64,000 nt of DNA from Plesiocystis pacifica SIR-1 (lineage in GTDB: Bacteria > Myxococcota_A > Polyangia > Nannocystales > Nannocystaceae), in NCBI RefSeq assembly GCF_000170895.1, contig NZ_ABCS01000043.1, positions 1 through 64,000 on the forward strand. The letters are read 5' to 3'. Shown piece by piece: positions 30,485 to 38,206 of the stretch. The notes beneath the pieces are model-generated. The model did no database searches. It worked only from the letters and a program-made list of their open reading frames with translations, and was not told the DNA's origin. The position numbers were made by a program, and so were the translations under genes. Each line of letters starts with the position of its first letter. The first letter of the stretch is position 1.

Positions 30485-30969
30485 CAGTCGACGGCTTTGT
30501 ACTCGACGTTGATGATCTCGAAGTCCCGGGTGCCCTTGGGCAAGCGCACGGTCGCGTCGTCGCCGGCCTCTTTACCCAGGAGCGCCCGAGCGATGGGCGC
30601 CGTGATCGAGATCTTGCCGGCCTTGACGTTGGTCTCGTCCTCGCCGACGAGGCAGTAGACGACCTCCTCCTCGGTGTCCGCGTCCATCAAGGTCACGGTG
30701 GCACCAAAGGCCACCTTGTTCGAGTTCATCTCGGCGGGGTCGATGACCTGGGCCAGGGAGATGTGGCTCTCGAGGTAGGCCATGCGCGCGGCGAGCTCGG
30801 CCTGGCGCTCCTTGGCCGCGTGGTACTCCGCGTTCTCGCGCAGGTCGCCATGGCCGAGGGCGGTCTCGATGTCAGCGACGTTCTGCGGGCGCTGGACCTC
30901 TTTGATGTTGCGCAGCTCGTCCCGGAGCTTCTGCAGCCCAGCGGGCGTCATGGGAAATCGTTGGGTCAT
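30484..30969 (-). CDS. greA: Transcription elongation factor GreA
   Basis: 161 residues from the ATG at 30969. GreA rescues backtracked RNA polymerase by stimulating transcript cleavage. The coiled-coil finger is seen from MTPAGLQKLRDEL to AAKERQAELAARM, with the conserved tip DLRENAEYHAAKE, and the C-terminal FKBP-like domain follows (GATVTLMDADT, YCLVGEDE). The stop overlaps the next gene by TGATG. Confidence 0.96.
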   Translation of the reverse strand: MTQRFPMTPAGLQKLRDELRNIKEVQRPQNVADIETALGHGDLRENAEYHAAKERQAELAARMAYLESHISLAQVIDPAEMNSNKVAFGATVTLMDADTEEEVVYCLVGEDETNVKAGKISITAPIARALLGKEAGDDATVRLPKGTRDFEIINVEYKAVD

Positions 30970-31115
30970 GGTCGTTCGAAATGCGACGCCCGGCGCAGGT
31001 CGCACCGGGCGGTTGACGGGAGTCTTGGACTCCATGGACTCCGCGCCACAGCGCAGAGGCCGTCCATGATACTGCGCCGCCCGGCCCTCCTCAAGGCCGG
31101 CCCGCGCAGGAGGGC

Positions 31116-31964
31116 TCAAACGAGGCCCAGGCCGGGGTGCCAGCAGGGTCGGTCCCCGCGGGCGTGGGCGAGGCTCGAGAGCTTCAGCAGCCCCTCGAGG
31201 CCCGCCTGGATGCAGCGCTTTTCGGCGGCGGACTTGTCCGCGTCGGCGATGAAGGTGTTGTCGACGCGGTTGGCGTAGACGGCACAGACTGCGCCGGCCC
31301 GGAAGCCGCGCAAGGTCGAGAGGGTCAGGAGGGTCGAGGCCTCCATCTCGAGGTTGCTGATGCCCATGCGCTGGAGCTCGGCCTCGATGGCCGGGACCCG
31401 CGAGGGGAAGCCGGGGATGTTGCGGCCCTGGGCGCCGTAAAAGCCCGCGGCCGTCGCCGTGATCCCGAGGTGGTGCGCAGCGCCCGTGTCCTCGCAGGCC
31501 CAGGCGAGGGCGAGCACGACCTCGGGGTGCGCGACGGCGGGGTAGCCCGGGGTCACGAAGGCCAGGGAGGTCTCCTCGAGGCGGTGCGCGGCCTGGGTGA
31601 TGACCAGGTCGCCGAGGCCGATGTTGGCCTGGAGCGCCCCGCAGCTGCCGGCCCGGATGATCGCCACGGAGCTCGCGTCCTCGAACAGCTGGCATAGCTC
31701 GATGACCGCGATCTCGGTGTTCGCGGCGCTCATGCCCGTGCCCATCACGCTCATCGGCATCCCGCGGTAGGTGCCGGTGTAGGTCACGAACTCGCGCTCG
31801 GTGATCGGGTCGCCGTAGTCGTCGAAGAAGCCCTCGGCGACCCGCTTGGCGCGCTTGGGATCCCCGACGAGCAAGATGGCCGGCGCGACGTCTCCGGGGC
31901 GCAGCCCGATGTGGTACTGGCGTTCGTCTGCGCCCTGGGGGTCGTTGGCTGAGCGGCCGCTCAT
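31116..31964 (-). CDS. udp: Uridine-phosphorylase-like nucleoside phosphorylase
   Basis: 282 residues, start ATG at 31964. Family blocks present: YHIGL near the N-terminus, VGDPKRAKRVA (phosphate site), GTGMSAANTEIAVIEL, IRAGSCGAL and NLEMEASTLL with the ribose-contacting Met-Glu. These match the PNP/UDP family, uridine phosphorylase branch best, which releases uracil and ribose-1-phosphate. Exact base specificity cannot be fixed by eye. It lies upstream of greA in the same direction, 146 bp apart. Confidence 0.88.
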   Translation of the reverse strand: MSGRSANDPQGADERQYHIGLRPGDVAPAILLVGDPKRAKRVAEGFFDDYGDPITEREFVTYTGTYRGMPMSVMGTGMSAANTEIAVIELCQLFEDASSVAIIRAGSCGALQANIGLGDLVITQAAHRLEETSLAFVTPGYPAVAHPEVVLALAWACEDTGAAHHLGITATAAGFYGAQGRNIPGFPSRVPAIEAELQRMGISNLEMEASTLLTLSTLRGFRAGAVCAVYANRVDNTFIADADKSAAEKRCIQAGLEGLLKLSSLAHARGDRPCWHPGLGLV

Positions 31965-32032
31965 TCCGAGACTCTACCCCGTCGCCGGGGTCGGGTGAAA
32001 CTGCCGTGATTTGGAGCTCGGCTGGGCCGGCG

Positions 32033-33088
32033 CTAATGCGTCAGGGACAGCTCGCCCTCGTAGGCCTGGATCCGCGCCGACTCGGCGTCGCGGCGCAGGG
32101 TCACCAGCTCACCCACGCTGACGGAGTGGGCGAGCACGGGGCTGTTGGTGCTGACCACCCACTGGACCCGGGGCAGGACCCGGCGCAGGCGGGGCAGGAG
32201 CTCGAGCTGAGTGCCGGTCGACAGGTGCAGGTCGACGTCGTCGATGAGCACCACGCCCTCGCACTCGCGGGGGTCGGCGCCGCGGTGGGCGACCCACAGC
32301 TGGTGGGTGCTCAGGGCGACGATGGCCACGAGCTGGCGGACCTGCATGGCGAGGGCGTCGAAGGGCAGGAGCTCGCCGGTGGGGGTCTCGAAGCGGGGCT
32401 CGAAGGTGCGCGGGTCGAGGCCGCGGTAGAGGTGGCCGACGGGGGCGAGCAGCTCGCCCATGCCGGCATCGATGGCGGCGCCGAGGCTGCGCGGGTCGGC
32501 CCCGGCCTCGCCCCGTCGGTCGCCGGCGAGGGCGCTCGACAGCTTGGCGTAGGCGAGGATGAGCTTCACGGCCCGGGTCAGGTCGACGCCGCTGGCGTCC
32601 TGAAAGCCCGGGGCGCCGCGGGTGTCCTGGCGCAGGATGGTCCGGGCCGGATCACCGATGACCAGGTTGGCCCGGGGGAAGCGGCGCGTGCCGGGGATGC
32701 CGACGAAGGCGAAGCCGCCCTTGGCCGCGAGCTCGCGGTCGAAGTGCACGACCTCGCGGCGGCGCAGCTGCTCGGCCTTGTCGTCGGCGCCCGCGCTCGT
32801 CCCCGGGGTGGCCACGACCAGGGCGTGGGGCCGCTCCGGATCCTCGGCCGCGAGCCGCCAGTGGCACACGGTCTGCGGCTTGGTCCCCGGCCGGCGATAG
32901 ACCGAGGTCTGCACGACATGGTTGCCCGGCCGCGTGGCCGAGACCGCCGCGAGCAGGGTGCTCTTGCCCGTGCCGCCGTCGCCAGCGAGGACCGTCAACG
33001 CCCGGGGCTCACCCGGGCGCTCACACAGGTCGAGCTCGATGGCCTCGAAGGGACCGAGGCCGACGACGCGCACACGTTCGAGGAGCAC
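32033..33088 (-). CDS. AAA-type ATPase, RecF/OLD-like
   Basis: 351 residues, GTG start. Walker A GDGGTGKST (36-44) after the typical N-terminal lead VRVVGLGPFEAIELDL; Walker B VVLIDDVDLHL near residue 280, and a later STNSPVLAHS sensor-like block. A clean ABC signature is absent. Family members act on DNA ends, defence or partitioning; no partner nuclease gene is next to it, so the role stays open. It is the upstream neighbour of the cytochrome genes on the minus strand, but the order of transcription is from 35277 towards this gene. Confidence 0.85.
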   Translation of the reverse strand: MLLERVRVVGLGPFEAIELDLCERPGEPRALTVLAGDGGTGKSTLLAAVSATRPGNHVVQTSVYRRPGTKPQTVCHWRLAAEDPERPHALVVATPGTSAGADDKAEQLRRREVVHFDRELAAKGGFAFVGIPGTRRFPRANLVIGDPARTILRQDTRGAPGFQDASGVDLTRAVKLILAYAKLSSALAGDRRGEAGADPRSLGAAIDAGMGELLAPVGHLYRGLDPRTFEPRFETPTGELLPFDALAMQVRQLVAIVALSTHQLWVAHRGADPRECEGVVLIDDVDLHLSTGTQLELLPRLRRVLPRVQWVVSTNSPVLAHSVSVGELVTLRRDAESARIQAYEGELSLTH

Positions 33089-33097
33089 CCGACAGGT

Positions 33098-33940
33098 CTA
33101 CTCCACGGCCCCCTGCAAGATCCACGAATAGATGGCCTGGGCCTCCGTGGTGCACAGCTCGCCGCCAATCGGCATCTGGCTGCCAAATCCGCCGACGAAC
33201 ATGTGCGTGCCCGTGACCTTGTGCCACAGGTAGCTGTCGTCGGGGGAGTCGACGGTGACGTAGGGGATGCCGGCGCCGCTTGCGACGCCCACGAGGTTCG
33301 CGTAGGCCCCGGCCGCGTCGGGCATGGCGGGGGCGAGGGCCTCGTGGCAGCCAGACAGGGCGCAGCGGCCCTCGAGGGTGGGCCACACGTCGGTGGTGAA
33401 CACCGGCGAGTCGGACACGCTGTCGACGAAGCAGTCGCCGCCGCCGGTCTCGCCGGTGTCGGTCGTGTCCTCGCCCGAGTCGGTCTCGCCCGTGTCCCCG
33501 CCGCCTTCGCCCTCGACCTGAACGCCCGCGATCCAGCCGACGATGATCGCCGTGTTGACGCTGTCGTTGGCGCTCTGCTCGCTCGGCGGCATCTCGCCCG
33601 AGAGGATCTTGGTCGCGATGTACGAGTCGCCGACCTCGCCCAGGGAGACGTAGGGCTCGCCGGTCTGGACCGAGTTGGTGGACAGGATGTTCTCGCTCTC
33701 GCCGGCGCTGAGCACCACGAGGGCGGAGCCCGTCGCGTGGCAGGACGAGGCCGTGGCGCAGGACTCGTCAAAGGCCTGCTGCACGGCGGCCGGGATGGCG
33801 TCGCCGCCCTCGTCGCCGCCCTCGTCGATGGGCTCGAGGCCGCAGCCCCACAGCGCGGGGGTGAGAGCCAGGGCGAGGATCGCCGTCGGGAGGAAGGTGC
33901 GCGAGGACGTCGACATGGGAGCTCCAGCGTGCTCGGTCAT
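33098..33940 (-). CDS. Lipoprotein with two atypical heme-like motifs
   Basis: 280 residues from the ATG at 33940, which sits two bases after the stop of the upstream gene; an alternative ATG is at 33916. Lipobox LWGC (Cys33). Two cytochrome-c-like segments follow: C61-X5-C67-H68 (CATASSCH) with a later EMPPSE that could give a Met ligand, and C193-X4-C198-H199 (CALSGCH) with SQMPIGG. Between them is an acidic Thr/Gly linker. The Cys spacings are wider than the classic CXXCH, so heme attachment is doubtful. Tight coupling with the cytochrome-DUF5777 gene suggests a shared electron-transfer or surface function. Confidence 0.8.
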   Translation of the reverse strand: MTEHAGAPMSTSSRTFLPTAILALALTPALWGCGLEPIDEGGDEGGDAIPAAVQQAFDESCATASSCHATGSALVVLSAGESENILSTNSVQTGEPYVSLGEVGDSYIATKILSGEMPPSEQSANDSVNTAIIVGWIAGVQVEGEGGGDTGETDSGEDTTDTGETGGGDCFVDSVSDSPVFTTDVWPTLEGRCALSGCHEALAPAMPDAAGAYANLVGVASGAGIPYVTVDSPDDSYLWHKVTGTHMFVGGFGSQMPIGGELCTTEAQAIYSWILQGAVE

Positions 33941-33942
33941 GA

Positions 33943-35277
33943 TCACAGCTTCCACTTCCGGGTGATGTTGAAGCCAAAGTAGAAGTCGCCGAAGGGCGAG
34001 AAGGGGTTGGTCGTGTCGCCGCCGGGTGCGGCGAGGTTGGTGTGGATGTTGCGCGTATTGGTCACGATGACCTGGAACACGTGCAGGCCTCGCTTGGCCG
34101 ACCAGCCCACGGCCCACGACCCGATCCGACCGGCGTCGGGGGCCTGGTCGCCGCCGTTGTAGTAGAAGGTGTCGCCGGCCGGGATGGGCAGGACGTACTC
34201 GAGGTCGATGCCGTTCTTGCGCTTCTTGCCCAGCCAGATGGTGCTCGCCAGGCCGACGTTGAGGGTGCCGCGGTCGTCGGTGACCTGCTCGGCGGTGCCG
34301 TCCTCGTCGAGGTCGGCGAACACCGTGGGCGAGTGGTTGGTCAGCAGCGAGTAGTTGACGGTCAGCTGGGTGCTCCAGCGCTCGAGCCACAGCCGGCTGA
34401 CCATGACCTGGAAGTTGCCCGTGAGCCGGTTGGCGGCCGAGGTCGGCGCCTGGGTCAGGGCCTCGAAGCTGGCGTACATGCCGAAGGACAGGGGCGCGCC
34501 GGCCTCCTGGCGGACGGGCACGTACTTGGTGCCGATCTCCCAGTCGAGGCGCGAGCTGGTCCACCGGGCCATGACGTCGAGGCCGTCGATGATGCCGTAC
34601 TCTGCCCCCATGCTCATGACCGCGCCGCCGGCCATGCCGAGGTAGGTCCGATCCCCAAAGCCGCCCACGCGCCCGAAGCGGTGGTGGATCCGGAACGAGA
34701 TGGCCTTCTTGCCCATCGTCGTCGTGGTCTGGAGGTTGATCTGGTGGGTGCTGAAGAAGGGCGCCTTGGGCTTGCGCTTGGGCTGCGGCGGGGGCAGGGG
34801 GGTCTTGTCCGGGGGCGGCTTGGTCTCGCCCTCGCCCTCGCCCTCGCCGGTGCCTTCGCCGGTACCGTCGCCGCTGCCTTCGCCTTCACCCTCGCCGGTG
34901 CCTTCACCGGTCGGCTCGGGCTCGGCGGGGGCCAGCGAGGCGATCCAGTTTTGGACCGCGGCGAGCTGCTCGGCGGGCAGGGGGTCATCGCCCAGGGGCA
35001 TGCTGTCGCCCTCGATGCCCTCGGCGGCGACCATCTTGAGGTAGAGGTAGCTGCCGCCGGGGTTGCCCGGGTCGACGAAGGGCGTGCCCGTGGACGAGGC
35101 GAGGCCGACGAGGGCCGAGGCGTCCTCGAGGTTGACGTAGTCGTCGCTCGCGTCGTGGCAGTAGGTGCAGGATTCGTCGAAGATCGCCTGTGCTTCTCCG
35201 AGGAGGTCGCCCTCGGGGCCTGCGACGAGCAGCTCCGGTGGCGACACTGCGAGGGTCAGTAGTGCAGCGAGGTGCAT
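33943..35277 (-). CDS. Cytochrome c domain fused to a DUF5777-type beta-barrel
   Basis: 444 residues from the ATG at 35277. A signal peptide is followed by a c-type heme motif CTYCH (Cys37, Cys40, His41) and a possible Met ligand in GDSMPLGD. A low-complexity GTGEGEGE/Pro/Lys linker (about 120-170) leads to a C-terminal domain with alternating beta-strand patterns, from FFSTHQINLQTTTTMG to FYFGFNITRKWKL, matching my memory of DUF5777 family beta-barrels. This would put a periplasmic heme on an outer-membrane barrel. It is followed, two bases after the stop, by the heme-like lipoprotein gene. Confidence 0.85.
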   Translation of the reverse strand: MHLAALLTLAVSPPELLVAGPEGDLLGEAQAIFDESCTYCHDASDDYVNLEDASALVGLASSTGTPFVDPGNPGGSYLYLKMVAAEGIEGDSMPLGDDPLPAEQLAAVQNWIASLAPAEPEPTGEGTGEGEGEGSGDGTGEGTGEGEGEGETKPPPDKTPLPPPQPKRKPKAPFFSTHQINLQTTTTMGKKAISFRIHHRFGRVGGFGDRTYLGMAGGAVMSMGAEYGIIDGLDVMARWTSSRLDWEIGTKYVPVRQEAGAPLSFGMYASFEALTQAPTSAANRLTGNFQVMVSRLWLERWSTQLTVNYSLLTNHSPTVFADLDEDGTAEQVTDDRGTLNVGLASTIWLGKKRKNGIDLEYVLPIPAGDTFYYNGGDQAPDAGRIGSWAVGWSAKRGLHVFQVIVTNTRNIHTNLAAPGGDTTNPFSPFGDFYFGFNITRKWKL

Positions 35278-35474
35278 GAGGGGCTCCAGGGTACGTCAGT
35301 CGAGGGGGGCGGCGCACTGCGTGAATGTGATGGCAGCCATTGCCTTCGTCGGTGACAGGCGCGAAGTGACGCATCGAACACGACCGCTGGGCCTGGATGT
35401 TTCGTGTGGTCCAAAGTCCAGTCGAGGCGCTGAGCCGGGTGGTGCGTTGGACTGTCAGTCGGTAGCATTCGCCC

Positions 35475-36221
35475 ATGCGGCGCTTCGCAGCTCCCTCCAT
35501 GTTCATCCTCCCCCTGCTCCTCGTGCTCACGCCCGCGTGCAAGACCGAGGGCGAGTCGACGGACGCCAAGGCCGAGGCTGGCGACGCGAAAGCGCCCGCG
35601 GAGGGCGAGTCGAGGGACGCCAAGGCCGAGGGCGGAGACGCGAAAGCGCCCGCCGAGGGCGGCGAGGTCCAAGCCGAGGCCGGCGCGGGTGATGGCACCG
35701 GCGGCGGGGAGACGGGCGCTGGCGGAGACACGGCCGGCGGGGAGGCGGGGGCCGGGACCGGCGGGGAGACGGGGGAGACCGGCGGGGCGGCGGAGACCGG
35801 GGGAACCGGAGACACCGGCGAGGACGTCGTGGCTGGCCTGTTCGACGCCGCCAAGAGCCTCGACACCGAGGACGGCGACGCCAAGAAGGCCCTGGCCGAC
35901 GCGATCGCGGCGGGGGCCAGCAAGCTCGACGCAGCCAAGGCCGGCAACGCCCGCGGCGAGGCCCTGATGACCAAGGGCGAGAGCGAGCGCGCCGAGGCCT
36001 TCTTCACCTGGTCCCGCGACACCCACAAGCTCTACGCCGAGCCGGTCTACAACCTGGCCAAGCTGTCCGCCTACGCCGGCGACCTCGACCTGGCCAAGGA
36101 GCACCTCGCCGAGCTCGAAAAGCGCGGCAACAAGAAGCTCATGAAGAAGGTCGGGGTCGAGCCCGCGTTCGCGCCCCTGCACGACGACCCCGACGTGCGC
36201 AAGATCTACGAGGTCAAGTAG
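35475..36221 (+). CDS. Lipoprotein with acidic repeats and TPR-like C-terminal half
   Basis: 248 residues from the ATG at 35475. Lipobox LTPAC (Cys22). Residues about 24-60 carry an imperfect repeat of GESxDAKAExGDAKAPAE; a Gly/Thr/Glu-rich stretch follows to about 118. The C-terminal 130 residues are helical with TPR-like spacing (AEAFFTWSRDTHKLYAEPVYNLAKLSAYAGDLDLA, in pieces: AEAFFTWSRD and YNLAKLSAYAGDLDLA). It shares a tight junction with the phosphatase gene, three bases between stop and ATG, so co-translation is likely. Confidence 0.78.
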   Translation: MRRFAAPSMFILPLLLVLTPACKTEGESTDAKAEAGDAKAPAEGESRDAKAEGGDAKAPAEGGEVQAEAGAGDGTGGGETGAGGDTAGGEAGAGTGGETGETGGAAETGGTGDTGEDVVAGLFDAAKSLDTEDGDAKKALADAIAAGASKLDAAKAGNARGEALMTKGESERAEAFFTWSRDTHKLYAEPVYNLAKLSAYAGDLDLAKEHLAELEKRGNKKLMKKVGVEPAFAPLHDDPDVRKIYEVK

Positions 36222-36224
36222 GCC

Positions 36225-36734
36225 ATGGCGGACGAGCCGGCGCGCGTCGGCGTGCTCTTCGTGTGCCACGCGAACATGTGCCGCTCGCCCCTGGCGGAGG
36301 GCCTGTTTCGTCACCTCGCCACACAGCGCGGGGTGCTCGAGCGCTTCGAGATCGACAGCGCCGGGGTCCAGGCCATCGAGGGCTGCCCGCCCCACGAGCT
36401 GTCCCGGGCGATCGCGGCCGAGCACGGCTTCGCCTTGAGCGGGGAGGGGCGCCAGCTGTTCCGCGAGGACCTGAGCCGCTTCGACCACGTCGTGGTCATG
36501 GATCGCAGCAACTACGCGACCCTCGAGCGCCTCGCGGCGCCCTCGGCCTTTGGATCCCTGGCCAACTACGAGGCGCAGATCCGGCTGCTGCGCGCCGTGG
36601 CCAACCCGCGGGCGCGCGGCCGCGACCTCGACGTGCCCGACCCCATCGGCGGCGGCCCGGCGCGCTACGCCGAGGTCTACACGATTCTACGCGAGGCCTG
36701 CTCGGCCCTACTGGACGAGCTGACCCCGCGTTGA
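36225..36734 (+). CDS. Low-molecular-weight protein tyrosine phosphatase
   Basis: 169 residues. The P-loop CX5R is exact: Cys14 to Arg20 in VCHANMCRSP, and the general acid Asp lies in DVPDPIGGG. Members dephosphorylate phosphotyrosine or act on arsenate in related folds; the DP motif and length favour the phosphatase role. It is directly behind the lipoprotein gene. The neighbouring Ser/Thr kinases are not in the same operon. Confidence 0.94.
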   Translation: MADEPARVGVLFVCHANMCRSPLAEGLFRHLATQRGVLERFEIDSAGVQAIEGCPPHELSRAIAAEHGFALSGEGRQLFREDLSRFDHVVVMDRSNYATLERLAAPSAFGSLANYEAQIRLLRAVANPRARGRDLDVPDPIGGGPARYAEVYTILREACSALLDELTPR

Positions 36735-36756
36735 AGGCGGAGGTGGCGGTGAACCC

Positions 36757-38106
36757 TCAGCTGGCCGCGAGCACGGCTTCGACGTCGGCCCGGCCGTCGG
36801 TGCCGATGGGCTGGATGCCGTAGCGGTCGACGAGGATCTGCAGGACCTCCGGGTGGACGAAGGCGGGCAGCTTGGGTCCGAGGCGGATGCCCTGGACGCC
36901 GAGGTGCAGCAGGGTCAAGAGCACGGCCACGGCCTTTTGCTCGAACCAGGAGATCACCAGGGTCAGGGGCAGATCGTTGACGCCGCAGTCGAGGGCGTCG
37001 GCGAGGGCCATGGCGATCTGCAGGGCGCCGTAGCTGTCGTTGCACTGGCCCAGATCGAGGAGGCGCGGGAGCCCGGCGACCTCGCCGTAGTCGTGGTCGC
37101 GGATGCGGTACTTGCCGCAGCCGAGGGTCATGATGACCGAGTCCTGGGGTGCGCCCTGGGCGAAGTCCGAGTAGTAGTTGCGCCCGATCTCGGCCCCGTC
37201 GCAGCCGCCGATGAGGAAGAAGTGGCGCAGCTGACCGCCGCGCACGGCGTCGAGGATGGCCGGGGCCTGGGCGAGCACGGCGGTGTAGTGGTGGCCCGTC
37301 GCCGTCTCGCGCAGCTGCTCCGCCTCGCCCTCGGGGACGAGCGAGCCGAGCGCGATGGCCTGCTCGATGACCGGGCCGAAGTCTGCGTCGACGACGCGCT
37401 GGGAGCCGGGCACGCCGGTCTGGCGCAGGGTCCACAGCCGGCCGAGGTAGCCGTTGCTGGCGTTGGGGATCAGCACGCAGTTGGTGGTTGCGACGATCGG
37501 CCCGGCGAAGCGGTCGAACTCGCGGCGCTGCTTTTGCCACGCGCCGCCGTAGTGCCCGGCGAGCTGAGGGTGGGCGCGGAGCTTGGCGTACATGTGCGCC
37601 GGGAGCAGCTCGCCGTGGGTGTAGACCTTGAGCCCGGCCGCGACCGCTGCCGGGTTGGCGGCGACCTGCTCGAGGATCTGGTGCAGGTCCATGATGTCGT
37701 GGCCGGTCACGAGGATGCCGGGCCCGCGCTGCAGGCCTTCCACGACCGTGGTCGGGGCGGGCTCGCCGAAGCACTCGATGTGCCCGTCGTTGAGCATGCG
37801 CATGACCTCGAGGTTCATGCGCCCGCACTCGAGGCACATCTCGAGCAGGGCCTCGGCGTCGAAGTTGACGTTGGTCATGGTCGCGAACAGGGCCTCCTCG
37901 ATGAAGGCCTCGACCTCGGCGTTGGTCTGGCCCAGGCGGCGCGCGTGGGCCTTGTAGGCGGCCATGCCCTTGAGGGCGTAGAGCAGGATCTTTTGCAGCG
38001 ACTCGACGACGGGGGACTTGCCGCATACGCCTCGGTCGACGCAGCCAGAGGTGTGGGCGGTCTGCTCGCACTGGTCGCAGAACATCGGAAGACGGGCGTG
38101 GCTCAT
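36757..38106 (-). CDS. hcp: Hybrid cluster protein, short form (hydroxylamine reductase family)
   Basis: 449 residues from the ATG at 38106. N-terminal cluster cysteines C10-X2-C13-X8-C22-X5-C28 (FCDQCEQ...GCVDRGVCGK), then the hybrid-cluster ligands seen in VTGHDIMDLHQ, ECFGEP, NCVLIP, GCDGAEIGR, TLGCGKYR and DLGQCNDSYGA. Function in other organisms: nitric oxide or hydroxylamine reduction and protein S-nitrosylation. It is about 100 residues shorter than usual class I proteins, with the gap just after the N-terminal cluster, which is the pattern of class III forms. Nitrosative-stress regulator sites were not identified. Confidence 0.92.
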   Translation of the reverse strand: MSHARLPMFCDQCEQTAHTSGCVDRGVCGKSPVVESLQKILLYALKGMAAYKAHARRLGQTNAEVEAFIEEALFATMTNVNFDAEALLEMCLECGRMNLEVMRMLNDGHIECFGEPAPTTVVEGLQRGPGILVTGHDIMDLHQILEQVAANPAAVAAGLKVYTHGELLPAHMYAKLRAHPQLAGHYGGAWQKQRREFDRFAGPIVATTNCVLIPNASNGYLGRLWTLRQTGVPGSQRVVDADFGPVIEQAIALGSLVPEGEAEQLRETATGHHYTAVLAQAPAILDAVRGGQLRHFFLIGGCDGAEIGRNYYSDFAQGAPQDSVIMTLGCGKYRIRDHDYGEVAGLPRLLDLGQCNDSYGALQIAMALADALDCGVNDLPLTLVISWFEQKAVAVLLTLLHLGVQGIRLGPKLPAFVHPEVLQILVDRYGIQPIGTDGRADVEAVLAAS

Positions 38107-38159
38107 GCGAAGAAGCTACGCCGGTCGCCTCCGCGAGCCATGTGCAATGACTACGTGAC

Positions 38160-38193
38160 CCCAGCCCGGCGCGCGCAAGAACGGCGGGCTGGG
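38160..38193 (-). terminator. Hairpin downstream of topA
   Basis: Perfect 9-bp arms CCCAGCCCG / CGGGCTGGG with a 16-nt loop, 14 bp after the topA stop at 38207 on the minus strand. No T-tract follows. Confidence 0.5.
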
Positions 38194-38206
38194 TTCGGGG
38201 GTCTCG

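Noticed and set aside
32006..33982. Long plus-strand open frame opposite the ATPase and heme-like lipoprotein
   Set aside because: Walker motifs and lipobox are all on the minus strand.
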